Positions 35,502-44,904 of a DNA stretch of 64,000 bases are shown here, piece by piece; within the stretch, counting starts at the first letter, position 1, and each line of letters starts with the position of its first letter. Both the position numbers and the translations under genes were made by a program. Under the pieces are notes generated by a model. That model saw only the letters and a program-made list of their open reading frames with translations. It was not told where the DNA came from and made no database searches. Source of the DNA: Reyranella massiliensis 521 (GTDB lineage Bacteria; Pseudomonadota; Alphaproteobacteria; Reyranellales; Reyranellaceae); the NCBI GenBank assembly GCA_945860205.1, contig CAMARK010000009.1, forward strand, positions 1 to 64,000, read 5' to 3'.

Positions 35502-36893
35502 CTAGCGGGGAACGGCGATCAGCGCGAGCCCCGCACCGGCGGGATCGATGGCGCCTTGGCACGTGCCCGCACTGCCACGCAACCCGCTCGGACAGGCAAT
35601 GGCATTGACGTAACCGCCCTGTCCGCGCCGCGCAGCCAGCACCTGGGCAATGTTTTGTCCGGCCTCGATCGTCGTACGCGCCACCGCACCGGTCGCTTGC
35701 GCCGCTGTCGGCGCACCACCGCCGGCACCGGCGAAAATGAATTCGCCACTGCTGGGGTAGGCGATGATCATCGGGCTGACGGACGTGGCCTCAGGCGTCG
35801 GCGCGCCGAGCAGGATGCCGGTACCCGGCACGACCATGCGGGCTCCGAACAATTGCCCCATCGACAGGCTGCAGGCAGCGGCGCCGCCCCTGCTGTCGAC
35901 CGCCACCAGACTGGAAAAGCCGCCCGAGTCGGCCGGCGCCCCGCCGCCGGGCGCCTGGCCACGCCAACCTGCCAAGGCGGCGGCGCCCGCCATCGGCGAC
36001 GGCGCCACATAAATGCGCTGGCGCCCGAAGGTTCCGTAGTTCTCGCCGGCCGGCGGACCCGCCTGCGGTGCCGCGTTGCGCAGTGCCTCGAGAGGCATGC
36101 TGCCGCCCATCTGCGAGATCTGATCGGACAGGGTGCGGGCGAAGGTTCCCTGGAAGAAGTCGACGCCGCCACGCGAGCGGATCACTGCCAAAGTCCCGGC
36201 AAGTTCGGGTTGCACCAGATTGCTGCCCTCCGACAATCCTGAGCCAAAGATGCGCTGGGCCTCGCGATCGCTCCCGAGGAGCGCCCCGCCGGCCTGGAGA
36301 TCCCGCGCCAGGGCCCGTGACACCGGGACGCCAAACCGGGCCATCCGCTCGGCGGCCGACACGGATTGCTCCCAGCGGCCCTCGCCGTGGCGAACGTGCA
36401 TCAGCGTCATGGCCCGAACGCCGGTCGGTATCGAGAACGACACGCCTTTGACCGCGCCGGGCGCGGCGACCGGCGCGAATACGAACGCTTCGGCCGCCAT
36501 GGTCTTGCTGTTGTGCACAATGCAGACGCCCGAGGCGCCGAGCCCGCCCGCCGACGGCAAGGTGACCGCCATCGCGAAATACATGGCGACTGCAGCGTCT
36601 ACGGCGTTGCCGCCATTCAACAGGACGTCGCGGCCGACCTCGGCCGCGCGGCTCTCGTCGGCCGAAACGGCAGCGAACGAAGCCCCGCGCAAAATGCCTG
36701 ACAGGCCGCTCTGCCCGGCTGCCTTGCCGGCCGGGTTGGCGGCGTTCGCGGCTCGCTCGGAGGACACTTCCGTCTCACTTCTGCCACAAGCCGACAGCAA
36801 AAGAACGCCCACCAACGCCAAGCTGCGCGATTGACGTGGCCGCCGCGCGTTCCTAGCCTGCTCGCAACCCGTGCCGCCCGTGTTCAGACGCAT
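35502..36893 (-). CDS. Gamma-glutamyltransferase-like lipoprotein (Ntn-hydrolase fold), possibly inactive
   Basis: The protein has about 464 residues. A lipobox (VGVLLLSACG) is followed by the GGT-type N-terminal region VSADESRAAEVGRDVLLNGG and NAVDAAVAMYFAMAVTLPSA, then a short C-terminal part. In classical GGTs the second subunit starts at a Thr in TTHYSVVD; here the matching place reads GGFSSLVAVD, so the nucleophile would have to be Ser or is lost. MVVPGTGILLGAP matches the later oxyanion region. All ATG starts (36893, 36899, 36905) overlap the divergent M48 gene by more than 10 bp; a TTG at 36821 would avoid that. The start is unresolved. Confidence 0.75.
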   Translation of the reverse strand: MRLNTGGTGCEQARNARRPRQSRSLALVGVLLLSACGRSETEVSSERAANAANPAGKAAGQSGLSGILRGASFAAVSADESRAAEVGRDVLLNGGNAVDAAVAMYFAMAVTLPSAGGLGASGVCIVHNSKTMAAEAFVFAPVAAPGAVKGVSFSIPTGVRAMTLMHVRHGEGRWEQSVSAAERMARFGVPVSRALARDLQAGGALLGSDREAQRIFGSGLSEGSNLVQPELAGTLAVIRSRGGVDFFQGTFARTLSDQISQMGGSMPLEALRNAAPQAGPPAGENYGTFGRQRIYVAPSPMAGAAALAGWRGQAPGGGAPADSGGFSSLVAVDSRGGAAACSLSMGQLFGARMVVPGTGILLGAPTPEATSVSPMIIAYPSSGEFIFAGAGGGAPTAAQATGAVARTTIEAGQNIAQVLAARRGQGGYVNAIACPSGLRGSAGTCQGAIDPAGAGLALIAVPR

Positions 36894-38235
36894 CACCATC
36901 CTCATTTGCTTCTCGCTGCTCGCGCTGGCGCCGGTTCATGCCGCCTACGCCCAACGGCTCAACCTCATACGCGACGCCGAGATCGAAAACACCATCCGAA
37001 CCTTCACCATTCCGATCTGGAAGGCGGCTGGCCTGGACCCCAATGCGGTCGAGATCATGATCGTTCAGGACAATTCCCTCAACGCCTTCGTGGCGGGTGG
37101 ACAGCGGATATTCATCAACACCGGCCTGATCATGCGGACCGAGACGCCCAATCAGCTCATCGGCGTCCTGGCGCACGAAAGCGGCCATATCGCCGGCGGA
37201 CATCTGGCCCGCATGCACGAAGAGTTGCGGGCGCTGTCGACGATGCAGATTCTGGAGACGCTCCTGGCCGGCGGCGCGGTCGCGGGCGGCGCTGCGTCGG
37301 GTGCCGGCGCCGGTCGGGGTGGCCCGACCGGCGGCGTCACCAAGGCACCGGGATCGATCATGTCTTTCCTCAAATACTCGCAGACGCAGGAGTTCGCCGC
37401 CGACCAGGCCGCCATCGGCTATCTTCAGAAGACCGGCCAGTCGCCCAAGGGCACGATCGAATTTCTCCGCGTCCTGCAGAAGGAAGAGCGCCTGGCGATC
37501 AACCAGCGCGACCCTTATCTGTCCACCCATCCTCTCACGCCCGACCGTATCGCCGCGTTCGAGGAAGCAGCGGCGCGCTCGCCCTACGCCAACACGCCCG
37601 ACTCGCCGCAATTCCTCAGCATGCATCACCGCATGGTCGCCAAGCTCTACGGCTTCATCATGCCCGATGTCGCCCTGCAGCGCTTCAGCGAGGCCGATCG
37701 CTCGATACCGGCGCGCTATGCCCGCGCCATCGCGCTCTATCGCAAGGGCAACCTCGGCTCGGCCCTGCTCACCATCGACGGCCTGCTGAAGGAGTATCCC
37801 AACGACCCCTACTTCAACGAAGTGAAAGGGCAGATGCTCTACGAGAACGGCCGCGCCGCCGAATCCGTCGCCTTCTACCGCCGCGCCGTCCAGTTGTTGC
37901 CGGCGGCCGCCATCCTGAAGATCGACCTGGGGCGCGCGCTTCTCGACACCAACAATGCCGAGAACGATCGCGAGGCCATCCGCAACCTCGAACTCGCGGC
38001 ACAACAGGAATCCGGCTCGTTCGAACTGTGGCGGCTGCTGGCCTCCGCCTATTCCAAGCAGAACAACGCCGGCATGACGTCGCTCGCCCGTGCCGAGATG
38101 GCGATCCTGCGCGGTCAGCGTGCCGAGGCGCAGTCGCACGCGGCGACCGCCGAACGCAGCCTCCAACCCGGAACGCCGGCCTGGCAACGCGCCCAGGACA
38201 TCAAAGCCTATATCAGCGCGCGTCCGCGCCGCTGA
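36871..38235 (+). CDS. M48 family metallopeptidase with TPR region (BepA-like)
   Basis: The protein has about 454 residues. A signal peptide (ILICFSLLALAPVHAAYAQ) is followed by an M48 peptidase domain with the zinc motif HESGHIAGGH and the downstream glutamate-containing helix EFAADQAAIGYL. A Gly/Ala-rich loop lies between them. The C-terminal half (from about residue 240) is built of TPR-like helices, for example FYRRAVQLLPAAAILKIDLG. This layout matches BepA/YfgC proteases that monitor outer-membrane protein assembly in the periplasm. Only GTG starts are available (36871 or 36880). A DsbA-like gene follows in the same direction. Confidence 0.9.
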   Translation: MPPVFRRITILICFSLLALAPVHAAYAQRLNLIRDAEIENTIRTFTIPIWKAAGLDPNAVEIMIVQDNSLNAFVAGGQRIFINTGLIMRTETPNQLIGVLAHESGHIAGGHLARMHEELRALSTMQILETLLAGGAVAGGAASGAGAGRGGPTGGVTKAPGSIMSFLKYSQTQEFAADQAAIGYLQKTGQSPKGTIEFLRVLQKEERLAINQRDPYLSTHPLTPDRIAAFEEAAARSPYANTPDSPQFLSMHHRMVAKLYGFIMPDVALQRFSEADRSIPARYARAIALYRKGNLGSALLTIDGLLKEYPNDPYFNEVKGQMLYENGRAAESVAFYRRAVQLLPAAAILKIDLGRALLDTNNAENDREAIRNLELAAQQESGSFELWRLLASAYSKQNNAGMTSLARAEMAILRGQRAEAQSHAATAERSLQPGTPAWQRAQDIKAYISARPRR

Positions 38236-38290
38236 CGATCGCTCCGGTTACGCCGCCGGTCCTACAATTCGCCCTCCGGAGTTCACGACA

Positions 38291-39058
38291 ATGCGTTCAG
38301 TCCTTCTCGCTCTCTGTGCTGCCCTGATCGGCGGGGGCGCACTTCTCGCCGCAGCCGCCACCTCGCCGTCGCGCATCGCGGCACCAGGCACTGCCACGGC
38401 GACCGGCGACCAAAGGATCGTGGGCAAGCAGATCCGGGAATACCTGATCGCCAACCCGGAAGTGCTGGTCGAGGCCATGCAGGAACTGGAGCGCAAGCAG
38501 GACACCCAGCGCGACGCGGTCGCCCAGAAGGCGATCGGTCAGCACAAGGCCGAGCTGCTGTCCGATCCCGACGCCCCGTTCAGTGGTAACGCCAACGGCG
38601 ACGTCGTCATCGTCGATTTCAACGACTACCAGTGCCCCTACTGCAAGCGCGCGCACCAGGCCGTGAAGCAGGTCGTTGGCGCCGACAGCAAGGTCAAGGT
38701 GGTCTACAAGGACCTGCCGATCCTGGGCGAGCCGTCGCGCATTGCAGCCCTCGCCGCCCTGGCTGCGGGCAAGCAGGGCAAGCATGCGGCGATGCATGAC
38801 GCCCTGATGGAGTTCGGCGGCAAGCTCGATCGCGCCCGCATCCTCGAGCTTGCGGCCTCGGTCGGCCTCGACATGGCCCTGCTCGAAAAGGACATGGAAG
38901 ATCCCAAGTTCAAGCAGCTCATCGACCGCAACATGGCGCTGGCCGGCGCGCTGGGCGTTCGCGGGACACCCGCCTTCGTGATCGGCGACCAATTCGTTCC
39001 AGGCGCGGTCGACGCTGCTGCGCTAAAACAGCTGATCGCCGACGCCCGCAGGCGCTGA
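38291..39058 (+). CDS. DsbA-family thiol:disulfide oxidoreductase (Com1/ScsC-like)
   Basis: The 255-residue periplasmic protein has a signal peptide (VLLALCAALIGGGALLAAAA). An N-terminal helical segment (IREYLIANPEVLVEAMQELE) resembles the oligomerisation arm of ScsC/Com1-type DsbA proteins. The thioredoxin-fold domain has the active site CPYC in FNDYQCPYCKRAHQ and the cis-proline loop GTPAFVIGDQF. The start at 38291 follows CGGAG. It lies 55 bp after the M48 protease gene; together they point to envelope protein quality control. Whether it oxidises or isomerises disulfides cannot be read from sequence. Confidence 0.93.
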   Translation: MRSVLLALCAALIGGGALLAAAATSPSRIAAPGTATATGDQRIVGKQIREYLIANPEVLVEAMQELERKQDTQRDAVAQKAIGQHKAELLSDPDAPFSGNANGDVVIVDFNDYQCPYCKRAHQAVKQVVGADSKVKVVYKDLPILGEPSRIAALAALAAGKQGKHAAMHDALMEFGGKLDRARILELAASVGLDMALLEKDMEDPKFKQLIDRNMALAGALGVRGTPAFVIGDQFVPGAVDAAALKQLIADARRR

Positions 39059-39133
39059 AGGCCGACCCGCAGGCATGGTTGCCCGCGGCCGGCGGGAAGA
39101 TCATGATCGCTGCTCGCCGAACGGGAGGGCATC

Positions 39134-39487
39134 ATGCCTGCCAAATCCATCGTCATGGCGTTCGTTCTCAGCGGCTGGCTCATCGCCGCGGTGCTGGCGG
39201 CCCTGATCTTGGCCTACACGAGCTTCTTCGGCATCGCCGTGATCGGCGTCTTCATCTTGGCTGTCAGCGTGACCCTGGACCGGGAACGCGACGGTGCCGT
39301 GGGTGCGGGCATCACACCAGGCTTCCTTGCCCAGCAGCACAGGACCAGGCAGGAATTGTCGGACGCCCACCGGCAGTCACTCCGTGACCAGCATGAGCGG
39401 GAGGCGCGATCGACGCGCTATGTCCGGTACCTCGGCGTCACCATGATGCTCATCGGCCTGGGCGGCTTCTGGCTCTATCAACTTTAG
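39134..39487 (+). CDS. Small membrane protein, function unknown
   Basis: The 117-residue protein has two N-terminal hydrophobic helices (MAFVLSGWLIAAVLAALILA and FGIAVIGVFILAVSVTL), a basic/acidic middle (QQHRTRQELSDAHRQSLRDQ) that may form a helix in the cytoplasm, and a C-terminal helix (VTMMLIGLGGFWLYQL). GAACGGGAGGGC lies before the ATG. Its stop overlaps the convergent 492-residue gene by 4 bp. I do not recognise the family. Confidence 0.65.
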   Translation: MPAKSIVMAFVLSGWLIAAVLAALILAYTSFFGIAVIGVFILAVSVTLDRERDGAVGAGITPGFLAQQHRTRQELSDAHRQSLRDQHEREARSTRYVRYLGVTMMLIGLGGFWLYQL

Positions 39488-40962
39488 CGCGACAGGGTGG
39501 CCTTCAACCCAAGCGCCTCCACGAGATCGGCACCCGGGCTCATCAGATAGTCGATCCTGTCGATCGCCAGCGGCGGCTCGGGCCGCGCATCGAGAGTCAG
39601 CGTACCCCCCTGCTCGACGAACCGCGCGACGGTGTCGAGAAGCTGCGTCAGCGTCGGGGTGATCAGCACGCCCGCCGGCTGGAAGCGCCTGATGTCGCGC
39701 GCCAGATTAGCCCTGGTGGTCGACACCGGCTGTCCCGTCGTCGCCGACAGCGCTTTTAGCCCGCGTTCCAATAGGCTCGCATCGGCCAGCACCAGACGTG
39801 CCGAAGCGAGGACTGCCTTCGAATCGTAGAAAGCCGCCACATCGCCGTCGTCGATGGCCTGCCAGAACGCCTCGTCGGCGCCGACGATCCGGCCGGTGAA
39901 ATTGATCTCCGCAAGACTGGGGCCCGAGAGGGCGCATCGATCGACCGTGATCTCGCCGCGCGCCCGATCCTCCACGCCCGTGCAATCGAAGCTCAATTTG
40001 ACTTCGCGCAGCCCCATCGCCTGAAGAGCCAGGCGCAACTTCAGGCCTTCCATGCTGCGGAGCGGCGGCGCCAGGACGAAGCCATCGATGCGGGCCCTGG
40101 AGCGGCTGACCGTGTCGCTTTCGCGCATCGTCTCGAGGGTGAGTGATCCGAGCGACACGCCATAGCGAGCCAGCGTATCGCCACTGAAACCGGTGGCGCT
40201 GGCGTGTTCGACTCTGACCTGCCCGATCGAGATGCCGGGACGCCAGTCCGCCGACGAAAAGGCCTCGATGCTGCGACCGACATCGAGGCCTTTGATCGTG
40301 ATGTCCGCCACCTTGAACAGCGGTGTCCGGCCCTCGCGCGGCGTGGCCTCGATGTCGCCGACGACAATCGCGGCCATGTACCCACCCCCGTAACGTTCGA
40401 CGACGATCGTCGCCACGCTGAAAGTGTCGCCGCTGCCGGGCATGACAAAGACCATGCCGCGCTGCTCCAGGCGGCGCACCTGGAGCGCGCCCAGCGCCCG
40501 GGCAACAAGAACCAGGGGACCGTAGGGACCAACGTCGCCGGCATCGAAACGCGCAAGGTCGAGCCCTTCGAGGACGAGTGACTCAATCTTCCAGGTGCCG
40601 CCGGCTTCGCGGTTGCCGATGCTGAGATCGCGCAATTCGAGTCGGTCGGCCTGCAGCGGGTCGCCCCATTTGAGGCCCGCCAGCGGCGTGCGCCCCTGCA
40701 TCAGTTCGGCCAGCGGCCAGCCCAGGCCCAAGGCTTGCCAACGGCCGACGGATACGTCGGCCTCACGGCTGGATTTGAGATCGGTGAGTGTAATGCTGCG
40801 CTTGAGGAGCCCGACCTCGACCCCACCTACCGTGCTAGCGCCGTCGCGCTCGATTTCCGCCTTGATCCGTCCTGCCGCATAGCGCTCGACGACCGGCACT
40901 GCCATAGCACCGGTGGCAATCAGGCCGATGGCCACGGTACCGGCAATGACGCCCTTGTTCAC
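39484..40962 (-). CDS. Exported protein of unknown function, last gene of the tyrosine-degradation operon
   Basis: The 492-residue product starts with GTG at 40962, overlapping the maiA stop (GTGA). An N-terminal hydrophobic segment (IAGTVAIGLIATGAMAVPVV) is a signal peptide or membrane anchor. The rest has alternating short strands such as LKSSREADVSVGRWQAL and ADITIKGLDVGRSIEAF, reminiscent of AsmA-like beta-rich proteins, but I cannot assign a family. One pair of cysteines (FDCTGVEDRARGEITVDRCA) may form a disulfide. The overlap suggests shared expression with a catabolic operon, which is surprising for an envelope protein. Confidence 0.75.
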   Translation of the reverse strand: MNKGVIAGTVAIGLIATGAMAVPVVERYAAGRIKAEIERDGASTVGGVEVGLLKRSITLTDLKSSREADVSVGRWQALGLGWPLAELMQGRTPLAGLKWGDPLQADRLELRDLSIGNREAGGTWKIESLVLEGLDLARFDAGDVGPYGPLVLVARALGALQVRRLEQRGMVFVMPGSGDTFSVATIVVERYGGGYMAAIVVGDIEATPREGRTPLFKVADITIKGLDVGRSIEAFSSADWRPGISIGQVRVEHASATGFSGDTLARYGVSLGSLTLETMRESDTVSRSRARIDGFVLAPPLRSMEGLKLRLALQAMGLREVKLSFDCTGVEDRARGEITVDRCALSGPSLAEINFTGRIVGADEAFWQAIDDGDVAAFYDSKAVLASARLVLADASLLERGLKALSATTGQPVSTTRANLARDIRRFQPAGVLITPTLTQLLDTVARFVEQGGTLTLDARPEPPLAIDRIDYLMSPGADLVEALGLKATLSR

Positions 40963-41603
40963 GCCTCGGCGTCCGGTTGCTTGGACGGCTGGGCGGCATC
41001 GAAGGCCGGAAGCCGCATGCAGGAATCGTAGATGCGCTGAATGGTCGGATATCTCTTCATCTCGACCTTGAAGCGCGCCGCATTGAAGACCTGCGGAATA
41101 AGACAGAGATCGGCCATGGTGGGCGAGTTGCCGTGGCTGAAGGTGCCGGTCGTGGGATCGTTCGCGATCGACGCCTCGTAGGCATCAAAGCCCGTTTCGA
41201 TCCAGTGGCGCGACCAGCCGAAGGCGCTCTCCTCGGTCTGGCCGAATTTCTCGCGCAGATAGCCCATCACGCGCAGGTTCTGGATGGGATGAATGTCGGC
41301 CGTCGGGATCAGCGCCAGTGCCCGGACGCGGGCGCGCCCGACCGGATCCTTGGGCAGCAACGGCGGGTGGGGATGGGTTTCCTCCAGGTATTCGAGGATA
41401 GCCAGCGACTGGGTCAGCACCTCGCCCGTATCGAGCACCAGCGCCGGCACCAGCTTCTGCGGGTTGATCGCAGCATAGTCGGGCGCCCGCTGCTCGCCCT
41501 TGCGCAGATGGCGCGAGGCATGCTCGACCGTGATGCCCTTGAGGTTGAGCGCGATCCGCACGCGATACGCCGCTGACGAACGAAAATAGCCGATGAGCTT
41601 CAT
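40959..41603 (-). CDS. maiA: Maleylacetoacetate isomerase (zeta-class glutathione transferase)
   Basis: The 214-residue protein is a zeta GST that turns maleylacetoacetate into fumarylacetoacetate using glutathione. The N-terminal thioredoxin fold has the zeta-class motif FRSSAAYRVRIALNLKG with the active-site serines. NPQKLVPALVLDTGEVLTQS carries the cis-proline and the glutathione-binding QS. DIHPIQNLRVMGYL near residue 105 is the zeta-class helix. Start at 41603 follows GGAGGC. It follows the fumarylacetoacetase gene by 29 bp and is fourth in the operon hppD-hmgA-fah-maiA. Confidence 0.95.
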   Translation of the reverse strand: MKLIGYFRSSAAYRVRIALNLKGITVEHASRHLRKGEQRAPDYAAINPQKLVPALVLDTGEVLTQSLAILEYLEETHPHPPLLPKDPVGRARVRALALIPTADIHPIQNLRVMGYLREKFGQTEESAFGWSRHWIETGFDAYEASIANDPTTGTFSHGNSPTMADLCLIPQVFNAARFKVEMKRYPTIQRIYDSCMRLPAFDAAQPSKQPDAEA

Positions 41604-41632
41604 GACCGCCTCCGGCTTCACCCTAGCACGGC

Positions 41633-42625
41633 TCAGGCCGGTGGCGTGTAACGCACGACCTTCTGGTCGATGGCGCCGAAGATCGTCCGCCCACCGCGGT
41701 CGAACATTTCGATGCGGATGCGGTCACCGAACTTCATGAAGGGGGTCACGGGCTTGCCCCCGTCCAGCGTCTCGCGCACGCGGCGCTCGGCGATGCAGGA
41801 GCACCCGGCCGCGGCATCTCGATTGGCGACCGTCCCCGAGCCGATGACGGTGCCGGCCTCGAGATGGCGGGTCTTGGCAGCATGGGCGATGAGCTGGCCG
41901 AAGTCGAAGGTGAGATCGGTGGCGGCGTTGGGATGGCCAAACTCCTTGCCGTTTAGTGTCGAGATCAGCGGCAGGTTGAGCTTGGCGCCTTCCCAGGCAT
42001 CGCCCAGCTCGTCCGGCGTCACGGCCACAGGGGCGAAGGCCGTGGCGGGCTTGCCATGGAGGAAGCCGAAGCCCTTGTTGAGCTCGGCCGGGATCAGGTT
42101 GCGCAGCGACACGTCGTTCAGGATCGTGACCAGCTTGATATGCTTTCGTGCGGCGGCGGCCGGGGTTCCCATCGGCACGTCGTCGACGAACACGGCAATC
42201 TCGCCCTCGAAGTCGATGCCCCAGGCCTCGTCTATGGCTTCGATCTCGTCGGTCGAGCCGATGAAGGAGTCGGAGCCGCCCTGATACATCAGCGGGTCGG
42301 TCCAGAAGGACGGTGGCATCTCGACGCCGCGGGCCTTGCGCACCAGCTCGACGTGAACGACGTACGCCGAGCCGTCGGCCCATTGGTAGGCGCGCGGCAG
42401 CGGGGCGGCGAGCGCCGTGCTGTCGAGTTCGAACGATCCCGGCGCCTTGTCGTCGGCAAGCTGCTCGGCCAGCGCGCGCAGGCGCGGCACGATTTCCGCC
42501 CAATCGTCGAGCGCCCGTTGCAGTGTCGGCACCACGTTGGTGGCCCGCACCGCCCGCGTCAGCTCGCGGTTGACCACGATCAGCGTGCCGTCGCGGCCGC
42601 CTTCCTTCAGCGTTCCCAGTTTCAT
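41633..42625 (-). CDS. Fumarylacetoacetase/fumarylacetoacetate hydrolase family protein
   Basis: The 330-residue enzyme should hydrolyse fumarylacetoacetate to fumarate and acetoacetate, the last step of tyrosine breakdown. MKLGTLKEGGRDGTLIVVNR is the usual N-terminus in bacterial operons of this kind. The metal-binding acid pair of the FAH fold is in DFEGEIAVFVDDV, and VIGSGTVANRDAAAGCSCIA near the C-terminus has the conserved GTV motif. A longer in-frame start (42673) lies inside the hmgA coding region and is unlikely. It is 11 bp after the hmgA stop. Operon position strongly supports the role. Confidence 0.93.
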   Translation of the reverse strand: MKLGTLKEGGRDGTLIVVNRELTRAVRATNVVPTLQRALDDWAEIVPRLRALAEQLADDKAPGSFELDSTALAAPLPRAYQWADGSAYVVHVELVRKARGVEMPPSFWTDPLMYQGGSDSFIGSTDEIEAIDEAWGIDFEGEIAVFVDDVPMGTPAAAARKHIKLVTILNDVSLRNLIPAELNKGFGFLHGKPATAFAPVAVTPDELGDAWEGAKLNLPLISTLNGKEFGHPNAATDLTFDFGQLIAHAAKTRHLEAGTVIGSGTVANRDAAAGCSCIAERRVRETLDGGKPVTPFMKFGDRIRIEMFDRGGRTIFGAIDQKVVRYTPPA

Positions 42626-42636
42626 TACCGTCTTCC

Positions 42637-43785
42637 CTACTCTGCCGCCTGCTTCAGGGCGGGCGGCCGCCACGACTTCACATAGCCCTCGAACTCCACG
42701 CCGGCCGGCATGTCGGCGACGTCGATCGCGTCGCGCGTGTCGATCATCACCGCGACCTCGTCGGTCTCGGTTTTGCCGCCTTTTGTCGCCGCCTCGAAAG
42801 CCTTTGGATGCGGTCCATGGGTGAAGCCGGTCGGATGCACCGTCATCATGCCGGGATGGATGTTGTCGCGGCTGAAGAAGCTGCCCTTGTGATAGAAGAT
42901 CACTTCCTCAAAATCGTCGTTGTTGTGGAAGAACGGCAGGCGCAGCGCCTCCGGATCGCTTTCCAGCGGCCGTGGCACGAAGGTGCAGACCACGAAGCGG
43001 CCGGCCACCCAGGTCGTGTGCGCCGACGGCGGCAGATGAGCGCGATGGCTCATCAACGGCCGCAGATCGCGCCAATTGATGCGCACGACGCTGAGATCGC
43101 CATGCCAACCCACCGCATCCAGCGGGTTGAATGGGAAGGTCACCGTCGAGAGCTGGTTGCGTCGCTTCACCGACACCTTCCAGGTGCGCTCGTCCTGCTG
43201 TGCCTTGAAGGCCTCGTCGATCCTGGGCGTGTCGAGGATCGCCGGATCGAAGATCGCGTGACGGCCGACCAGCCCCTTCTCCGGCAGGGTGAAGTGGTCG
43301 TTGGTCGCCTCGACCATCAGCGACACGGTGGGAGTCTTGGGTTCCAGCCGCCACATCGTGCCCCGCGGGATCACCAGATAGTCGCCGTCGACATAATCGA
43401 GATGGCCGTAGTCGCAGAAGAGCGCACCGCTGCCCTCGTGGATGAACAAGAGTTGGTCGCCGTCGCTGTTGCGCGCCAGGTCGGGCATCGCCTTGTCGAG
43501 GCGCCAGATCCGCATCTGCACGTGGGCATTGCCCATCACCTTCTCGGCCATCCACGGATTGGCCTTGGCCGTGACCAACTTGTTGAGGTCGAGCGCGCGC
43601 GGGCGGATCGGCCCGTCGAACTCGACCCAGTCGGTCGGCTTGTGCTTGTGGTGGAATTGCGCGGATGGGCCGAAGAAGCCCTCCTTGCTGATCTCGCGCT
43701 CGAACGTACCCTCGGGCAGACGGACATGGGCCTGGCGCGAAGCATTGCCTTCGACCTGGCGCAACGGGATCCAGTTCCTGGCCAT
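42637..43785 (-). CDS. hmgA: Homogentisate 1,2-dioxygenase
   Basis: The 382-residue enzyme opens the ring of homogentisate to maleylacetoacetate using iron(II). It belongs to the shorter bacterial form of the cupin-fold family (about 380 residues rather than 430). The C-terminal cupin has FFHNNDDFEEVIFYHKGSFF and MMTVHPTGFTHGPHPKAFEA, containing the iron ligands (His, Glu, His) and the second-sphere histidine. It is second in the operon, 9 bp after the hppD stop. The operon order makes the assignment firm. Confidence 0.95.
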   Translation of the reverse strand: MARNWIPLRQVEGNASRQAHVRLPEGTFEREISKEGFFGPSAQFHHKHKPTDWVEFDGPIRPRALDLNKLVTAKANPWMAEKVMGNAHVQMRIWRLDKAMPDLARNSDGDQLLFIHEGSGALFCDYGHLDYVDGDYLVIPRGTMWRLEPKTPTVSLMVEATNDHFTLPEKGLVGRHAIFDPAILDTPRIDEAFKAQQDERTWKVSVKRRNQLSTVTFPFNPLDAVGWHGDLSVVRINWRDLRPLMSHRAHLPPSAHTTWVAGRFVVCTFVPRPLESDPEALRLPFFHNNDDFEEVIFYHKGSFFSRDNIHPGMMTVHPTGFTHGPHPKAFEAATKGGKTETDEVAVMIDTRDAIDVADMPAGVEFEGYVKSWRPPALKQAAE

Positions 43786-43794
43786 GGTGCCCTC

Positions 43795-44886
43795 CTATGC
43801 TTTCAGTACGCCGCGACGGATCTGGTCGAGTTCGATCGACTCGAACAGAGCGCGGAAGTTGCCCTCGCCGAAGCCTTCGTTGCCGCGGCGCTGGATGATC
43901 TCGAAAAAGATGGGGCCGATCACCGTCTGGGTGAAGATCTGCAGTAGCAGCCCGCCGCCTTCGGTGGGCGCGCCGTCGATCAGGATGCGGTCGGCCGCCA
44001 GCCGCGCCAGGTCCTCGCCATGGCCCGGCAGGCGCTTGTCGATCTGCTCATAATAGGTGTCGGGCACGGTCTGGAACGGCACACCCCTCGTCCTGAGCGT
44101 TTCCACCGTCTCGTAGATGTCGCCGGTGCCGAGCGCGATGTGTTGGATGCCCTCGCCGTGATAGGCGGCGAGATATTCCTGGATCTGCGACTTGTCGTCG
44201 GTGCTCTCGTTGATCGGGATACGGATCTTGCCGCACGGGCTGGTCATCGCCTTCGACTTCAACCCGGTCAACTTGCCTTCGATGTCGAAGTAGCGGATCT
44301 CGCGGAAATTGAAGAGACGCTCGTAGAACGACGACCATTCGTCCATCCGCCCGCGATGCACGTTGTGGGTCAGATGGTCGATATAGGTGAGGCCCACGCC
44401 CTTCGGATTGTGCTCCACCCCGGACAGGAACTCGAAATCGACGTCGTAGATGCTGCCGCGCTCGCCGTAACGGTCGACCAGGTAGATCAGCGAATCGCCA
44501 ATGCCCTTGATCGCCGGGATGTTGAGCTCCATCGGCCCGACCTTGTTCTCGACGCCCCAGGCGCCAAGCGAGAGCGCCCGCTTGTAGGCACGCGCCGCGT
44601 TCCTCACCCGGAAGGCGATGGCACAGACGCTGGGCCCGTGCACGCGGGCGAAGCCCTGGGCGAAGCTCTCCGCCTCGCCGTTCACGATGAAATTCACGTC
44701 GCCCTGACGATAGAGCGAGACATCCTTGGATCGATGCCGGGCAACGCGCACGAAGCCCATGCTCTCGAACAGGGCGCCCAGCGCCGCCGGGTCGGGCGCG
44801 GTGTATTCGACGAACTCGAAACCGTCGGTGCCCATCGGGTTCACCGCATCGACCTCGAGGACCGTACGCTCGCTGATGCTGGCCAT
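43795..44886 (-). CDS. hppD: 4-hydroxyphenylpyruvate dioxygenase
   Basis: The 363-residue iron(II) enzyme turns 4-hydroxyphenylpyruvate into homogentisate. The two vicinal-oxygen-chelate halves are visible. The iron ligands lie in [16 protein letters not shown] (His), [18 protein letters not shown] (His) and [20 protein letters not shown] (Glu), followed by the C-terminal helix [20 protein letters not shown]. It is first in the operon that continues hmgA, fah, maiA and an exported protein. The promoter must lie in the 40 bp before the divergent MarR gene, which carries a near-palindromic operator. Confidence 0.96.
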   Translation of the reverse strand: MASISERTVLEVDAVNPMGTDGFEFVEYTAPDPAALGALFESMGFVRVARHRSKDVSLYRQGDVNFIVNGEAESFAQGFARVHGPSVCAIAFRVRNAARAYKRALSLGAWGVENKVGPMELNIPAIKGIGDSLIYLVDRYGERGSIYDVDFEFLSGVEHNPKGVGLTYIDHLTHNVHRGRMDEWSSFYERLFNFREIRYFDIEGKLTGLKSKAMTSPCGKIRIPINESTDDKSQIQEYLAAYHGEGIQHIALGTGDIYETVETLRTRGVPFQTVPDTYYEQIDKRLPGHGEDLARLAADRILIDGAPTEGGGLLLQIFTQTVIGPIFFEIIQRRGNEGFGEGNFRALFESIELDQIRRGVLKA

Positions 44887-44904
44887 ATTTGACCTCCCGG
44901 CTGA

